Assembly (NCBI RefSeq): GCF_002836205.1
Contig: NZ_PJBE01000011.1
Coordinates: forward strand, 93,321-157,320
DNA length: 64,000 nt
Reading direction: 5' to 3'
Source of the DNA: Shewanella sp. Choline-02u-19
GTDB lineage: Bacteria > Pseudomonadota > Gammaproteobacteria > Enterobacterales > Shewanellaceae
How positions within the stretch are numbered: the first letter of the stretch is position 1; each line of letters starts with the position of its first letter. The position numbers and the translations under genes were made by a program. Of this stretch, positions 34,470-43,824 are shown piece after piece. Below the pieces are notes generated by a model. The model had not been told where the DNA came from. It saw nothing but the letters and a program-made list of their open reading frames with translations, and searched no databases.

Positions 34470-35372
34470 CTAGCTTAAAAGATCATCGTGCATTATGTTC
34501 GATGATTTTTTTTGCATGGTTATTTTGTGACTTAACCAAGGAATAATAAGCGACGGTAGTACAATAAAAGCAGCCCCAACCCAGCTTAATGCATCCAGCC
34601 ACTCCTCGAATAACAACCAACCGAAAAACACGCAAAACAATAATCCACTGTACTCAGCAATCGCGACTTTACTCGCCTCTGCACGTCGATAAGCCAATAC
34701 ACAAAACCACTGATATGCCAGTAGAAAGCAGTTACTTAATCCCGCTATGGCCACTAATTGCCAGCTTAACCCCTCTAATCCTTGCACGGCAACCATCACC
34801 ATCACTAACGGAATGCTTAGACTGTTATAGAGTATTAGTGTCACTGTTGGATCTTCTGTCTCCGGTAGTTTTCGCAGTGCTAGTTGGTTAATAGCAAAGG
34901 TAAATGCGGCAATAAGTACCGCCACACCAAACCAATTAATCTCACTTGGCCTTAACAAAATTAGAATACCAATAAAGCCAAGTATAGTTGCCAACCACTG
35001 CGCTGGCGTGACCTTCTCTTTTAAGAATACACACCCCATCAACACGATAATTAACGGCGCCGAGAAAAACAGCGAGCTCACCGTTGCCATAGGTAAAGCC
35101 ATCAATCCCATGATTAAGCACACTGCTCCCATAGCACCAGTATTAGCTCTAAAAAGGTGTAACTTAAGGCAAGAGGTCGTTGGACGGCGAGCTGCAAACC
35201 ATAAAGGCAGTAACATCATTACCGACAGTACTTGCCGCAACAATAGAAACGTCGCGGCATTGCTCCCCTCTGGCATCCACTTAATGGATACATCGTACAG
35301 CGCACTAAAAAGGTTGCCGAACACCAGTAACCCTATGCCTATCATGACATTTGATCTCATTTTCATTTCCAT
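34470..35372 (-). CDS. EamA/DMT-family transporter
   Basis: The 300-residue inner-membrane protein has ten predicted helices and two EamA repeats (for example GLMALPMATVSSLFFSAPLIIVLMGCVFLKEKV, then YSGLLFCVFFGWLLFEEWLDALSWVGAAFIVL). It belongs to the RhaT/YdcZ-like drug/metabolite exporters, substrate unknown. Several in-frame ATGs occur in the first six residues, so the exact start is uncertain. It is divergent from a LysR regulator 133 bp away, which probably controls it. Its 3' end encodes a lysine-rich tail overlapping the dolP terminator. Confidence 0.86.
   Translation of the reverse strand: MEMKMRSNVMIGIGLLVFGNLFSALYDVSIKWMPEGSNAATFLLLRQVLSVMMLLPLWFAARRPTTSCLKLHLFRANTGAMGAVCLIMGLMALPMATVSSLFFSAPLIIVLMGCVFLKEKVTPAQWLATILGFIGILILLRPSEINWFGVAVLIAAFTFAINQLALRKLPETEDPTVTLILYNSLSIPLVMVMVAVQGLEGLSWQLVAIAGLSNCFLLAYQWFCVLAYRRAEASKVAIAEYSGLLFCVFFGWLLFEEWLDALSWVGAAFIVLPSLIIPWLSHKITMQKKSSNIMHDDLLS
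34477..34513 (+). terminator. Terminator of the lpoA-dolP operon, inside the EamA coding end
   Basis: ATCATCG (34482-34488) pairs with CGATGAT (34500-34506), followed by eight T. It begins about 30 bp past the dolP stop and overlaps the last codons of the convergent minus-strand gene. Confidence 0.75.
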
Positions 35373-35505
35373 CCACCCGCTTTATATTCGCGGATGATAT
35401 AGGGCTTAAATTTCGACATGAAATGATGTTTTTTACGCATACATGAATTAAACTAATACTATGAACAAGATCACTTCTTCAGCTCATATTAACTAAGGCC
35501 AAATA

Positions 35506-36378
35506 ATGCGAAAACTCCCGCCATTAAGAGCCTTACAAGTGTTCGAAGCGGCTGCAAGGCAAGCACATTTTTCCAAAGCAGCCAGCGAACTTTGCATTAC
35601 CCAAAGCGCTGTTTCACATCAAGTGAGACTGCTAGAGGAGCACTTTGGTGAGCGTTTATTTAAGCGACAGGGGCGCCAACTATGCTTAACCAGCAAAGGT
35701 AAACACCTCTATGAGTCATTGGAGCGGATTTTTAATGAACTCAGCGATCTGAGTATGCAAATAAGTGGCGATAGCAATGATCAGCTGCGACTCGCGGTTT
35801 ATAGCTCGTTTGCCATAAAGTGGTTAATCCCAAGGTTAAGCGGTTTTAGAAGGCAGCACCCAGAAATAAAAATCCGTTTAGATATGATCACTGATGATCC
35901 TGAACTTAGCGATAGTGTGGCCGATATGTTTATTACAGGCCAGAGCGGACAACCCGGCTATTACCACCAGCTACTACATAAAGAACGCTTGGTGCCTGTG
36001 ATTAGCCCTAGCTTGCTGACAGCAGCCAGCCAACCGCTCAATGAGTTAAGCTCACATCCGCTACTTACCGTCGACGAAGGGGCCTTAGGCTTGGACTGGG
36101 ATCGTTGGTTTGTGGCTAATAAGATGATTTTACCGCCGGAGCAACAGCAACATATCTTCAGCCATGTATTATTGGCGATTGAAGCGGCAATAGCAGGCCA
36201 AGGTATCGCGTTGGCATCTGACTTTATGGTGCAAGCTGATATTGAAAAAACAGTGTTAGTTGAGTTGGCGCTACCCGACATATTGACCGGGTTTGAATTC
36301 TATTTCAGCTGTAAGCAGCGCCGGTTAAAAGAGCCTGCTATTAACGCATTTGTTAATTGGCTCAGCAAGCAATCGTAG
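35506..36378 (+). CDS. LysR-family (GcvA-like) transcriptional regulator
   Basis: The 290-residue protein begins MRKLPPLRALQVFEAAARQAHFSKAA, the LPPL start typical of GcvA/AmpR-like members, with the helix-turn-helix ELCITQSAVSHQVRLLE. A substrate-binding domain follows from about residue 92. It is divergent from the EamA gene, the presumed target. There is no resemblance in its operators to the aldehyde regulon sites. Confidence 0.9.
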   Translation: MRKLPPLRALQVFEAAARQAHFSKAASELCITQSAVSHQVRLLEEHFGERLFKRQGRQLCLTSKGKHLYESLERIFNELSDLSMQISGDSNDQLRLAVYSSFAIKWLIPRLSGFRRQHPEIKIRLDMITDDPELSDSVADMFITGQSGQPGYYHQLLHKERLVPVISPSLLTAASQPLNELSSHPLLTVDEGALGLDWDRWFVANKMILPPEQQQHIFSHVLLAIEAAIAGQGIALASDFMVQADIEKTVLVELALPDILTGFEFYFSCKQRRLKEPAINAFVNWLSKQS

Positions 36379-36383
36379 CCCAC

Positions 36384-36413
36384 AAAAAAGCCAGCGTATT
36401 AAGCTGGCTTTTT
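36384..36413. terminator. Bidirectional terminator between the LysR gene and trpS
   Basis: AAAAAAGCCAGC pairs with GCTGGCTTTTT around a GTATTAA loop, in the 58-bp gap between convergent genes. Confidence 0.88.
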
Positions 36414-36436
36414 ATCACAATGATTTAGTTATTAAA

Positions 36437-37438
36437 CTAGACAATCATGCCGATTTTTTCGTACACCTGCTTAATCGTCACTTCAGCACGCGCTTTCGCT
36501 TTTTCGGCCCCAGCTCTAAAGACTGAATCAAGATAAGCTTCGTCAGCTCTAAACTTGTGGAAGCGAGCTTGTAGTGGCTCAAGCATAGCAACAACAGCTT
36601 CGCCAGTGGCGACCTTTAAGTGGCCATACATCTTGCCTTCAAAGTCTTTTTCAATTGATGCAATTGATTGACCGTTACAGCCAGACATCAAGCTCATTAA
36701 GTTAGATACACCCGGCTTTTCTTCTACGTCAAAACGCACTACTGGTGGCTCTTGACCATCAGTCATCGCCTTTTTAATTTTCTTCATAATCGCTTTAGGA
36801 TCATCAAGTAAACCAATAACGTTGTTACGGTTATCGTCCGACTTAGACATCTTCTTCGTCGGTTCTTGCAGTGACATCACCTTAGCTCCCATCTCTGGGA
36901 TGAATGGCTCAGGTACCACAAACGTATCGCCATAAGCATTGTTGAAGCGAGTTGCAATATCGCGCGTTAGCTCCAAATGCTGCTTCTGATCTTGGCCAAC
37001 AGGCACTTCATTCGTTTGATAAAGAAGAATATCGGCAGCCATCAGTACTGGGTAACCAAACAAACCAACGTTGATATTGTTAGCGTGTTTTTGCGACTTA
37101 TCTTTAAACTGCGTCATACGGTTAAGTTCACCCATCTGGGTGTAACAGTTCAATGCCCAGCTAAGCTGTGTGTGCTGTGGCACTTGAGACTGTAAAAATA
37201 CGGTGCTCTTTTCAGGGTCGATACCACAAGCAAGATAGATAGCTAAGGTGTCTAAACACGCTGCACGCAATTGTGCTGGATCTTGTCTAACGGTAATCGC
37301 ATGTAAATCAACTACACAATAAATACAGTCATGAGTGTCTTGTAAACCAACCCACTGACGTAGTGCACCCATGTAATTACCAATACTCAGCTCACCAGAT
37401 GGTTGAGCACCACTAAACACGATAGGTTTTGCAGTCAT
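36437..37438 (-). CDS. trpS: Tryptophanyl-tRNA synthetase
   Basis: The 333 residues match bacterial TrpRS. The class I signatures are the HIGH-equivalent PSGELSIGNYMGAL (about 13-26) and KKMSKSDDN. The dimeric enzyme charges tRNA-Trp in the cytoplasm. It is last in the rpe-gph-trpS operon, starting 4 bp after the gph stop. Confidence 0.96.
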   Translation of the reverse strand: MTAKPIVFSGAQPSGELSIGNYMGALRQWVGLQDTHDCIYCVVDLHAITVRQDPAQLRAACLDTLAIYLACGIDPEKSTVFLQSQVPQHTQLSWALNCYTQMGELNRMTQFKDKSQKHANNINVGLFGYPVLMAADILLYQTNEVPVGQDQKQHLELTRDIATRFNNAYGDTFVVPEPFIPEMGAKVMSLQEPTKKMSKSDDNRNNVIGLLDDPKAIMKKIKKAMTDGQEPPVVRFDVEEKPGVSNLMSLMSGCNGQSIASIEKDFEGKMYGHLKVATGEAVVAMLEPLQARFHKFRADEAYLDSVFRAGAEKAKARAEVTIKQVYEKIGMIV

Positions 37439-37442
37439 TCTT

Positions 37443-38141
37443 TTATTGCTCCATTGATTCAGCGCTTACATTTAGTAGCCCTGAAATTTCATTAAATTGT
37501 TCGCAAACCACTGTCGGGCTGCTCAGCCCAATATCTTCACCGTAGTTGTAGCCATAGGTCAAGCCTATTGATGCTATCCCAGCGGCTTTAGCGGCTAATA
37601 TGTCATTTTTTGAGTCACCAACCATTAAGACCTGTTCCGGCTCAAGCTGCCACTGCTGCAATATATGCGTTAACGGCATAGGATCTGGTTTCATTTTTGA
37701 CAATGAATCTCCACCCAAAACTATAGAAAAGTAACCATTGAGTTTAAAAGCTTCAAGCAGTGGAACGGTAAATTCATAGGGCTTATTGGTCACGATGGCG
37801 AGCTGATAACCTGCAGCATAAAGCTGCTGTAACACTCGTTCTACATCATCATATAAGCGACTATGTTGCTGTAAGTTCTGCTGATAGAAATACATAAACC
37901 TTGGCATACAGGCCGCAAGCCTTTCATCACTAACGGCAGTATTTAATGCAAAGCCCAGTGCACGACGCATTAACATTTCAGCACCATTACCGACCCAACT
38001 GCGCACCTGGTCTTGAGTACATAAAGGTAAGTTTAACTCTTGCAGTGCAGCGCTAGTCGCTGCAGCAAGATCAGGAACGCTATCAATGAGCGTCCCGTCT
38101 AAGTCAAACGCAATCGCTTTAATTTGACTAAAGTCAGCCAT
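37443..38141 (-). CDS. gph: Phosphoglycolate phosphatase
   Basis: The 232-residue HAD hydrolase has motif I FDLDGTLIDS (nucleophile Asp13, Asp15) and motifs III/IV MVGDSKNDILAA. It removes 2-phosphoglycolate formed during DNA repair. It starts 3 bp after the rpe stop and precedes trpS, the classic gammaproteobacterial order. Confidence 0.93.
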   Translation of the reverse strand: MADFSQIKAIAFDLDGTLIDSVPDLAAATSAALQELNLPLCTQDQVRSWVGNGAEMLMRRALGFALNTAVSDERLAACMPRFMYFYQQNLQQHSRLYDDVERVLQQLYAAGYQLAIVTNKPYEFTVPLLEAFKLNGYFSIVLGGDSLSKMKPDPMPLTHILQQWQLEPEQVLMVGDSKNDILAAKAAGIASIGLTYGYNYGEDIGLSSPTVVCEQFNEISGLLNVSAESMEQ

Positions 38142-38144
38142 CAG

Positions 38145-38819
38145 TTAAGCCTCGATGCTTGCCAATTCTCTGCGCATTTCGTCGATAACCGCTTTATAGT
38201 CAGGTTTGTTGAAAATAGCTGAACCAGCGACAAACATATCCGCACCCGCAGCAGCAATGGCTGCAATATTGTCGACTTTAACGCCGCCATCAACTTGAAG
38301 ACGAATGTCATAGCCACTGTCGTCAATCAGCTTACGCACTTGGCGTAACTTGTCTAATGTTGACGGAATAAACGACTGTCCACCGAAACCAGGGTTAACC
38401 GACATCAACAGGATGACATCGAGCTTATCCATGACATGGTCTAAATAATGTAGCGGAGTACCAGGGTTAAACACCAGACCCGCTTTACAGCCAGACTCTT
38501 TGATCAGCTGCAAACTGCGATCTAAATGCTCACTCGCTTCAGGGTGGAAGGTAATAATGGAGGCGCCCGCGTCGGCAAAGTCCGGGATCAGACTGTCGAC
38601 AGGCTTAACCATTAGATGCACATCGATATCGGCTGTTACGCCATAATCGCGCAAGGCTTTGCACACCATAGGTCCAATGGTTAAATTTGGCACATAATGG
38701 TTATCCATTACATCAAAGTGAACAACATCTGCCCCTGCGTTCAATACCGCGTCAACGTCTTCACCTAGACGAGCGAAATCAGCTGATAAAATAGAAGGAG
38801 CAATCAAAAATGGACGCAT
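38145..38819 (-). CDS. rpe: Ribulose-phosphate 3-epimerase
   Basis: The 224-residue TIM-barrel enzyme interconverts ribulose 5-phosphate and xylulose 5-phosphate. The signatures are APSILSADFARLG, HFDVMDNHYVPNLTIGP (metal and catalytic His/Asp), SVNPGFGGQSF and VDGGV. It is the first gene of the operon and has no unusual features. Confidence 0.96.
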   Translation of the reverse strand: MRPFLIAPSILSADFARLGEDVDAVLNAGADVVHFDVMDNHYVPNLTIGPMVCKALRDYGVTADIDVHLMVKPVDSLIPDFADAGASIITFHPEASEHLDRSLQLIKESGCKAGLVFNPGTPLHYLDHVMDKLDVILLMSVNPGFGGQSFIPSTLDKLRQVRKLIDDSGYDIRLQVDGGVKVDNIAAIAAAGADMFVAGSAIFNKPDYKAVIDEMRRELASIEA

Positions 38820-38983
38820 AACAAACCCACCAGTATGTTTAAGAAGTGCACTATTCTACCTTTTGCAGCTCAAGCGCTCTATACCTGTATGCTTATTTAG
38901 CGAAATTGGTATGCTAAAAAATTCATCGCAGCGGCAAAAATGAATTTATATGTAAAATATGTTTAAAATATAACCTTGTTTGC

Positions 38984-38989
38984 TATAAT
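38984..38989 (+). promoter_or_regulatory. Extended -10 promoter of the small gene at 39021
   Basis: TGCTATAATG fits an extended -10 (TGN-TATAAT), about 31 bp before an ATG that has the strong ribosome-binding site AGGAGG. Confidence 0.6.
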
Positions 38990-39020
38990 GTTTCGACTGC
39001 ATGAAATATAGGAGGACGAC

Positions 39021-39356
39021 ATGAAGGGATTACTCAAGAAAACAGCGACTTTTAGAGCCACTGCTGTTCTTGCTGTCGTGACTGCAGCCATTGGAACCAT
39101 TAGCTTAACGTCTCAATCTTCTGATTCAGCCTCTATCGCTTGTGCATGTGATACCGCAACCAGTAGCTACAACCCAGCCCTACCCGCAAGCCACCCGAGC
39201 AACCGCTGCGCTTCTCAAGCAAATGATTTGAGTTGGAAAAGTTGGTTATCAGGTAAAAGTCAGACCAATCAATTACATTTCATCGATCTATTTGAGCTGC
39301 TCTATGGCCACCAAAGTGCGCCCATTAGCAATAGTTCACCGATCAAGGGCGAATAA
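39021..39356 (+). CDS. Small hypothetical protein with N-terminal hydrophobic segment
   Basis: The 111-residue product has a basic start, one hydrophobic segment (about 13-32), a CAC motif near residue 42 and a Ser/Pro/Asn-rich remainder with another Cys near 63. It may be exported. A strong AGGAGG ribosome-binding site and an extended -10 promoter support real expression. It lies 8 bp before a DUF2970 gene. I recognise no family. Confidence 0.65.
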   Translation: MKGLLKKTATFRATAVLAVVTAAIGTISLTSQSSDSASIACACDTATSSYNPALPASHPSNRCASQANDLSWKSWLSGKSQTNQLHFIDLFELLYGHQSAPISNSSPIKGE

Positions 39357-39364
39357 AGAGTCAT

Positions 39365-39550
39365 ATGCTAAATCAATGGTGGCAAGTACTCTTGAGTACC
39401 TTAGCTGCCTTTATTGGCGTACAAACAGAGCAAAACCGACGTAAAGACTTTCAAGCCTCTTCGCCTATCCCCTTCATCGTGATGGGTATCTTGCTCGCTA
39501 TTGTGTTTGTATTAGGGCTGCTATTTATCGTCAGTCAAGTCGTAGGCTAA
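39365..39550 (+). CDS. DUF2970 family small membrane protein
   Basis: The 61 residues include the family pattern LAAFIGVQTEQNRRKDFQASSPIPFIVMGILLA, with one C-terminal membrane helix. Function is unknown. It is co-transcribed with the upstream small gene. The stop codon is only two bases from the convergent dam stop, with no terminator between. Confidence 0.8.
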   Translation: MLNQWWQVLLSTLAAFIGVQTEQNRRKDFQASSPIPFIVMGILLAIVFVLGLLFIVSQVVG

Positions 39551-39552
39551 AT

Positions 39553-40392
39553 CTAGTCGTTTTCACTGTTATATGAATCATCGTATAACGCCATCAACTC
39601 ATCGACTTTCTTACGGCTACTGCCTTTTTGACTAATATTACGCTGCACTTTAATCGAGTCAAACGTTGCGCCGTGATAAAGCTCTCTGGTCAGTGGAATA
39701 TCATGATTACTGATCAGCACCGGTATACCACGTTCAATGGCGGTGTGGCGTGACTTCCTTGCCAGCAGCGCTTGGTCATCTAATGAAAAACCCGTACCAA
39801 CATAAGTGGTAAAGCTAGCCGTTGATGACAATGGCGCATAAGGTGGATCGCAATAAACGACATCCCCATTTTGAGTCATATCGATTGCTTGTTCGTAACC
39901 AATGCATCGAAACTCAGCACATTGAGCCTTTACCGAAAATGCACGAATTTCGTTTTCAGGAAAGTAAGGTTTTTTATACGAACCAAATGGCACATTAAAG
40001 CCACCTTTACGGTTATAACGGCATAAGCCGTTAAAACCATGACGGTTCATATAAAGAAAATAAACAGAACGTTTGAAAGGATCTTTAGTCTCGTTAAAGC
40101 TGGTGCGCACCTTATAGTACGCTTCCTTTTCATTCATCTCTGGGACGAATAGGGCTTTAGCCGCCTTAATATACTTTTCAGGATCTGACTGCACAATCTT
40201 ATACAAGTTAATCAAGTCTTGATTAATGTCGCACAATAGGTAGCGGTCATAGTCAGTATTGAGGAACACAGAACCTGCGCCCACAAAAGGTTCTACCAAC
40301 CTATCACCTTGGGGAAGGTGCCCTGTTAGAAACTCAATCAGTTTAAATTTTCCGCCAGCCCACTTTAAGAAGGCCCTTTGTTTTTTAATCAT
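39553..40392 (-). CDS. dam: DNA adenine methyltransferase (GATC)
   Basis: The 279-residue class alpha N6-adenine methylase has FLKWAGGK (8-15), the S-adenosylmethionine motif EPFVGAGSVF (34-43) and the catalytic DPPY (182-185). It methylates GATC sites for mismatch repair and replication control. It lies downstream of damX, as in Escherichia coli and Shewanella. Confidence 0.95.
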   Translation of the reverse strand: MIKKQRAFLKWAGGKFKLIEFLTGHLPQGDRLVEPFVGAGSVFLNTDYDRYLLCDINQDLINLYKIVQSDPEKYIKAAKALFVPEMNEKEAYYKVRTSFNETKDPFKRSVYFLYMNRHGFNGLCRYNRKGGFNVPFGSYKKPYFPENEIRAFSVKAQCAEFRCIGYEQAIDMTQNGDVVYCDPPYAPLSSTASFTTYVGTGFSLDDQALLARKSRHTAIERGIPVLISNHDIPLTRELYHGATFDSIKVQRNISQKGSSRKKVDELMALYDDSYNSEND

Positions 40393-40441
40393 TTAAATTG
40401 ATTGAATACTAAGAAAAAGAGAGCTGGGGATTGTACTATGT

Positions 40442-41863
40442 TTATTCATTAATTTCACGAGTTGGAAGCGTATCTTGTAACTCATATTGCGTAAGATCTT
40501 GCCACTTTCGAATCCAAGGTGCAGAAATGATGGAGTTCGCTGTTAATTTAAGCGATTGTTCTCTCGCTTGCTTTGCCGAGTCAAACTCACCCATTAATAC
40601 TACCCAGCGACTTTTATAGCGTGCGACCTTGACGCCCTTTTCCTGTTTCACGCTCTCTAACATCCTGACTAATGAATCAAAACGTTGCACACTGGCTAAT
40701 TGCAATGTGTAGCCCTTGGTCGGCTTTTGCACTGCTTTCGCAATAATCTCTTTATTATTAACGTGAATAAGAGTTTCATTTGGCTTTGCTGAAAACGCCT
40801 CAACATTAGTCACCGCTAAAGGTTCGATAATCTCCGCTATAATGTCGACGGTTTTCTCAGGTACAACATTCATTAACCGCTGATATTCTGACTTCACAGC
40901 CACGACTAGCAAGGGTTCATCAGCGGCTGTAATTACCGTTTTCTGACTAATTTCTGCTTCAACTTGCTGTAATGCCATAGGCTCAGCCGCAAAATGTCCT
41001 GCTAAAAGCTGTTTACCATATGCCGCTAAAAAGGGCGAACTCGATACTGCCTCCGCAGCAAATACGACTGTGCTTTGCTGCTCAGCGAGAGACGGCTCAT
41101 CATCGATGAAGAACCAAGCGAGCAAGGTGGTCGCTAAAAGAATAAACGCACCCATAACGAGTCGTTTTGTAGTGGATTTTACAATAGGCTCTTCAGCCCC
41201 TCCATTTAAGGCCAGTTCAAGCAGCGCAACAACCTCTTTAGGTGTACCGTTTTGTGCTTCTAATCTATCTTTAACGATATCTCGAGGCGTAAAGGGCTGT
41301 GCTTCACTACGGCTTAATAGCATGTAATAAAGCCCTTCTCTTTCAGTGTGATCGATCGGCTCGATATCTAACGGGAGCAACAGTTGCCGCTGGTCGATAG
41401 GCAGTTGCTGCAAAACATCATTTAGAAAACTAACAGGTGATGTCATGGTCACGCTGACTGTTTTCCCAGCAAAAGACATCTGGCTCAACACAATACATTC
41501 CGCCCAGATTTCTAGCGGTATATAGTGAGCATCATCAAGCACAATACAACTAGCAGAAGCCAGCGTAGAAGAGGCTCGTAGCATTGCTTCAGGCAGAGGT
41601 AGTTCATCGTCAAAGACTGGTTCAGCTAGGAGTTGGACCAGTATTTTACGTCTAATTTCAGCGCTGTCACAATGCTTCGGACAAATAACCAGAGCGGAAC
41701 TAAATGCTTCAAGTTCTGTGAGTAATGCAGTGACAAGCGTGGTCTTGCCTGCACCGTCTTCACCAGTGAGTACAATAAGCTGCTGACCATACAAGCTAAT
41801 ATGCTGTAAGCGATTTAACAGTGCTTCTTGGCTAGGGAGTAAGATTGAACCGGTTAAAGACAT
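40442..41863 (-). CDS. damX: DamX-like cell division protein (AAA ATPase plus SPOR domain)
   Basis: The 473-residue protein has an ExeA-like AAA domain at its N-terminus (Walker A GEDGAGKTT at 34-42, Walker B CIVLDDAH about 106-113), one membrane span (about 236-252) and a C-terminal periplasmic SPOR domain (YTLQLASVQRFDSLVRML, then RYKSRWVVLMGEFDSAKQA). SPOR domains bind denuded peptidoglycan at the septum. It lies between aroB and dam. The full ATPase domain is usual for marine gammaproteobacterial DamX. Confidence 0.88.
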   Translation of the reverse strand: MSLTGSILLPSQEALLNRLQHISLYGQQLIVLTGEDGAGKTTLVTALLTELEAFSSALVICPKHCDSAEIRRKILVQLLAEPVFDDELPLPEAMLRASSTLASASCIVLDDAHYIPLEIWAECIVLSQMSFAGKTVSVTMTSPVSFLNDVLQQLPIDQRQLLLPLDIEPIDHTEREGLYYMLLSRSEAQPFTPRDIVKDRLEAQNGTPKEVVALLELALNGGAEEPIVKSTTKRLVMGAFILLATTLLAWFFIDDEPSLAEQQSTVVFAAEAVSSSPFLAAYGKQLLAGHFAAEPMALQQVEAEISQKTVITAADEPLLVVAVKSEYQRLMNVVPEKTVDIIAEIIEPLAVTNVEAFSAKPNETLIHVNNKEIIAKAVQKPTKGYTLQLASVQRFDSLVRMLESVKQEKGVKVARYKSRWVVLMGEFDSAKQAREQSLKLTANSIISAPWIRKWQDLTQYELQDTLPTREINE

Positions 41864-42011
41864 TTATATCCACGCTCTCGCAAGAGAAAGCCCAAGGTAT
41901 GACTGAAAATGGCGCAGCAAAAGCGGCCTATGTTCAATAAACATAGGGACTTCACCCGTTATATAATTTGGAGGACTAAATTTAGCTTTCACCGAACACC
42001 TGCTACATAGT

Positions 42012-43091
42012 TTATGCGCAGTCGATAACCTCTTGAAGTAGCTCGTCAGTAACATCGCTATAGATCCCCGCCTGGCCTAAGCCTTCGGGTAACACTAAAC
42101 GCAATTGTCCTTTAAGTACTTTCTTATCTCGGCGCATATGTTTAATGAATTGTTCAAAATTCATAGTGTCTGGTGCAGTAATAGGGAGATCAAATGCGGT
42201 AAATAACGCCTTAATACGACAAACAATTGACTCTTCTATTAACCCCAGCTTATTTGAGGTGACTGCAGCAAGGACTGTGCCAGCAGAAACGGCTTCGCCA
42301 TGTAGCCACACGCCGTAGCCCATTTCAGCTTCAATCGCGTGCCCAAAAGTATGTCCCAAATTAAGCAATGCTCTTACCGCTTGTTCTGTTTCATCTTTTT
42401 CAACTACATCAGCTTTGATTTCACAGCAACGCCCAATCACATACTCAAGTGCCTGGATGTCTAATGCTTTTAATACATCAACATTGTTTTCCAACCAGCA
42501 GAAAAACTCTGCATCCCACATAATGCCGTATTTGATCACTTCTGCCATACCAGCAGAAAATTCTCTTTTAGGCAGTGTGTTCAAGCAGTCGGTATCAATC
42601 AAAACATATTTCGGCTGATAAAAAGCACCGATCATATTTTTACCCAGAGGGTGATTGACTGCTGTTTTTCCACCTACTGATGAATCAACTTGAGACAACA
42701 GTGTGGTAGGGAATTGGATAAAGTCGATACCGCGCTGATAACTTGCAGCCGCAAACCCAGTCATATCTCCAATTACGCCTCCGCCCAATGCAATAAGTAC
42801 CGTATCACGGCCCAAATTTTGTTGTAGCAAAGAGGTGAAAATTGAATCCATTTGGTTTAACGTTTTGTATTGCTCGCCATCAGGTAAAATCACGGGAGTG
42901 ACACACACAAAATCCGACAGCATGGCTTGTACTTTTTCAAGGTACAGTGGCGCTATCGTTTCATTAGTGACAATGAGGATATTTTTGTTTTTAAGATAGC
43001 GAGCCAAAGGCTCGCCATTACTTAACAAATTCTGGCCAATTACGATTGGGTAACTACGTTCACCGAGTTCAACCAGAACCTGCTTAGTCAT
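42012..43091 (-). CDS. aroB: 3-dehydroquinate synthase
   Basis: The 359-residue enzyme converts DAHP to 3-dehydroquinate in the shikimate pathway. Motifs are ALGGGVIGDMTGFAAASYQRG (NAD binding), VDSSVGGKTAVNHPLGKNMIGAF, and the zinc site with GHTFGHAIE and WLHGEAVS. It starts 3 bp after the aroK stop. Confidence 0.96.
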   Translation of the reverse strand: MTKQVLVELGERSYPIVIGQNLLSNGEPLARYLKNKNILIVTNETIAPLYLEKVQAMLSDFVCVTPVILPDGEQYKTLNQMDSIFTSLLQQNLGRDTVLIALGGGVIGDMTGFAAASYQRGIDFIQFPTTLLSQVDSSVGGKTAVNHPLGKNMIGAFYQPKYVLIDTDCLNTLPKREFSAGMAEVIKYGIMWDAEFFCWLENNVDVLKALDIQALEYVIGRCCEIKADVVEKDETEQAVRALLNLGHTFGHAIEAEMGYGVWLHGEAVSAGTVLAAVTSNKLGLIEESIVCRIKALFTAFDLPITAPDTMNFEQFIKHMRRDKKVLKGQLRLVLPEGLGQAGIYSDVTDELLQEVIDCA

Positions 43092-43094
43092 ATC

Positions 43095-43610
43095 TTAAAA
43101 ACCTAATTGCTCAATTATTTGGTTTGCAACTACTTTTGCGCTTTGCTCATCGGTTTTAACGATAACATCAGCGATCTCTTCATAAAGAGGGTTGCGCGCC
43201 TCGGCTAGAGTTTCTAGCACTTCTCTTGGATCATCTACTTGAAGTAGTGGACGACGCTTATCTCTTTGCGTACGTGCTACTTGTTTGTCGATGGTGGTCT
43301 CGAGGTAGACTACAATTCCACGAGCAGAAAGATTATTACGGATCTCCTTACTCTGAATTGAACCACCACCAGTTGCTAACACGATACCTTGCTTTTCGGT
43401 TAAATCAGCAACAACTTGTGTTTCGCGAACGCGGAAGCCTTCTTCGCCTTCGACATCAAAAACCCACGCAATATCAGCGCCTGTACGGCTCTCAATTTCT
43501 TGATCTGAATCGTGGAACTCTAAGTGCAGCATCTGTGCCAGATGACGGCCTATAGTGCTTTTACCAGCCCCCATAGGGCCTACTAGGAAAATATTACGTT
43601 TTTCGGCCAT
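43095..43610 (-). CDS. aroK: Shikimate kinase I
   Basis: The 171-residue kinase has Walker A GPMGAGKSTIGR (11-22), the shikimate-binding DSDQEIE and GFRVRE, and GGGS. It phosphorylates shikimate with ATP. It pairs with aroB in an operon. The upstream pilQ gene is separated by a terminator, so aroKB has its own promoter. Confidence 0.96.
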   Translation of the reverse strand: MAEKRNIFLVGPMGAGKSTIGRHLAQMLHLEFHDSDQEIESRTGADIAWVFDVEGEEGFRVRETQVVADLTEKQGIVLATGGGSIQSKEIRNNLSARGIVVYLETTIDKQVARTQRDKRRPLLQVDDPREVLETLAEARNPLYEEIADVIVKTDEQSAKVVANQIIEQLGF

Positions 43611-43781
43611 TGCGATATATGTCTGAATCTTATTTGAAGTTTGCCTACGCCAACCCGAAAACTAGAGTTGACCTTAAATGTTACCTTGCTCTATTGAGAC
43701 TTGACCGCTGATTATCTCAGCTAACCGCTATTGATGGCAAGTGAAGTAGCACATTTCTATCAAAAATCTATTTCATCTTGT

Positions 43782-43810
43782 AAAAAGCCGGCGCTAAACG
43801 CAGGCTTTTA
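43782..43810 (-). terminator. Terminator of the pilMNOPQ operon
   Basis: On the minus strand AAAAGCC-T-GCG pairs with CGC-C-GGCTTTT around TTTAG, followed by T. It is 15 bp past the pilQ stop. Confidence 0.75.
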
Positions 43811-43824
43811 CTGGTTTATTGCCA

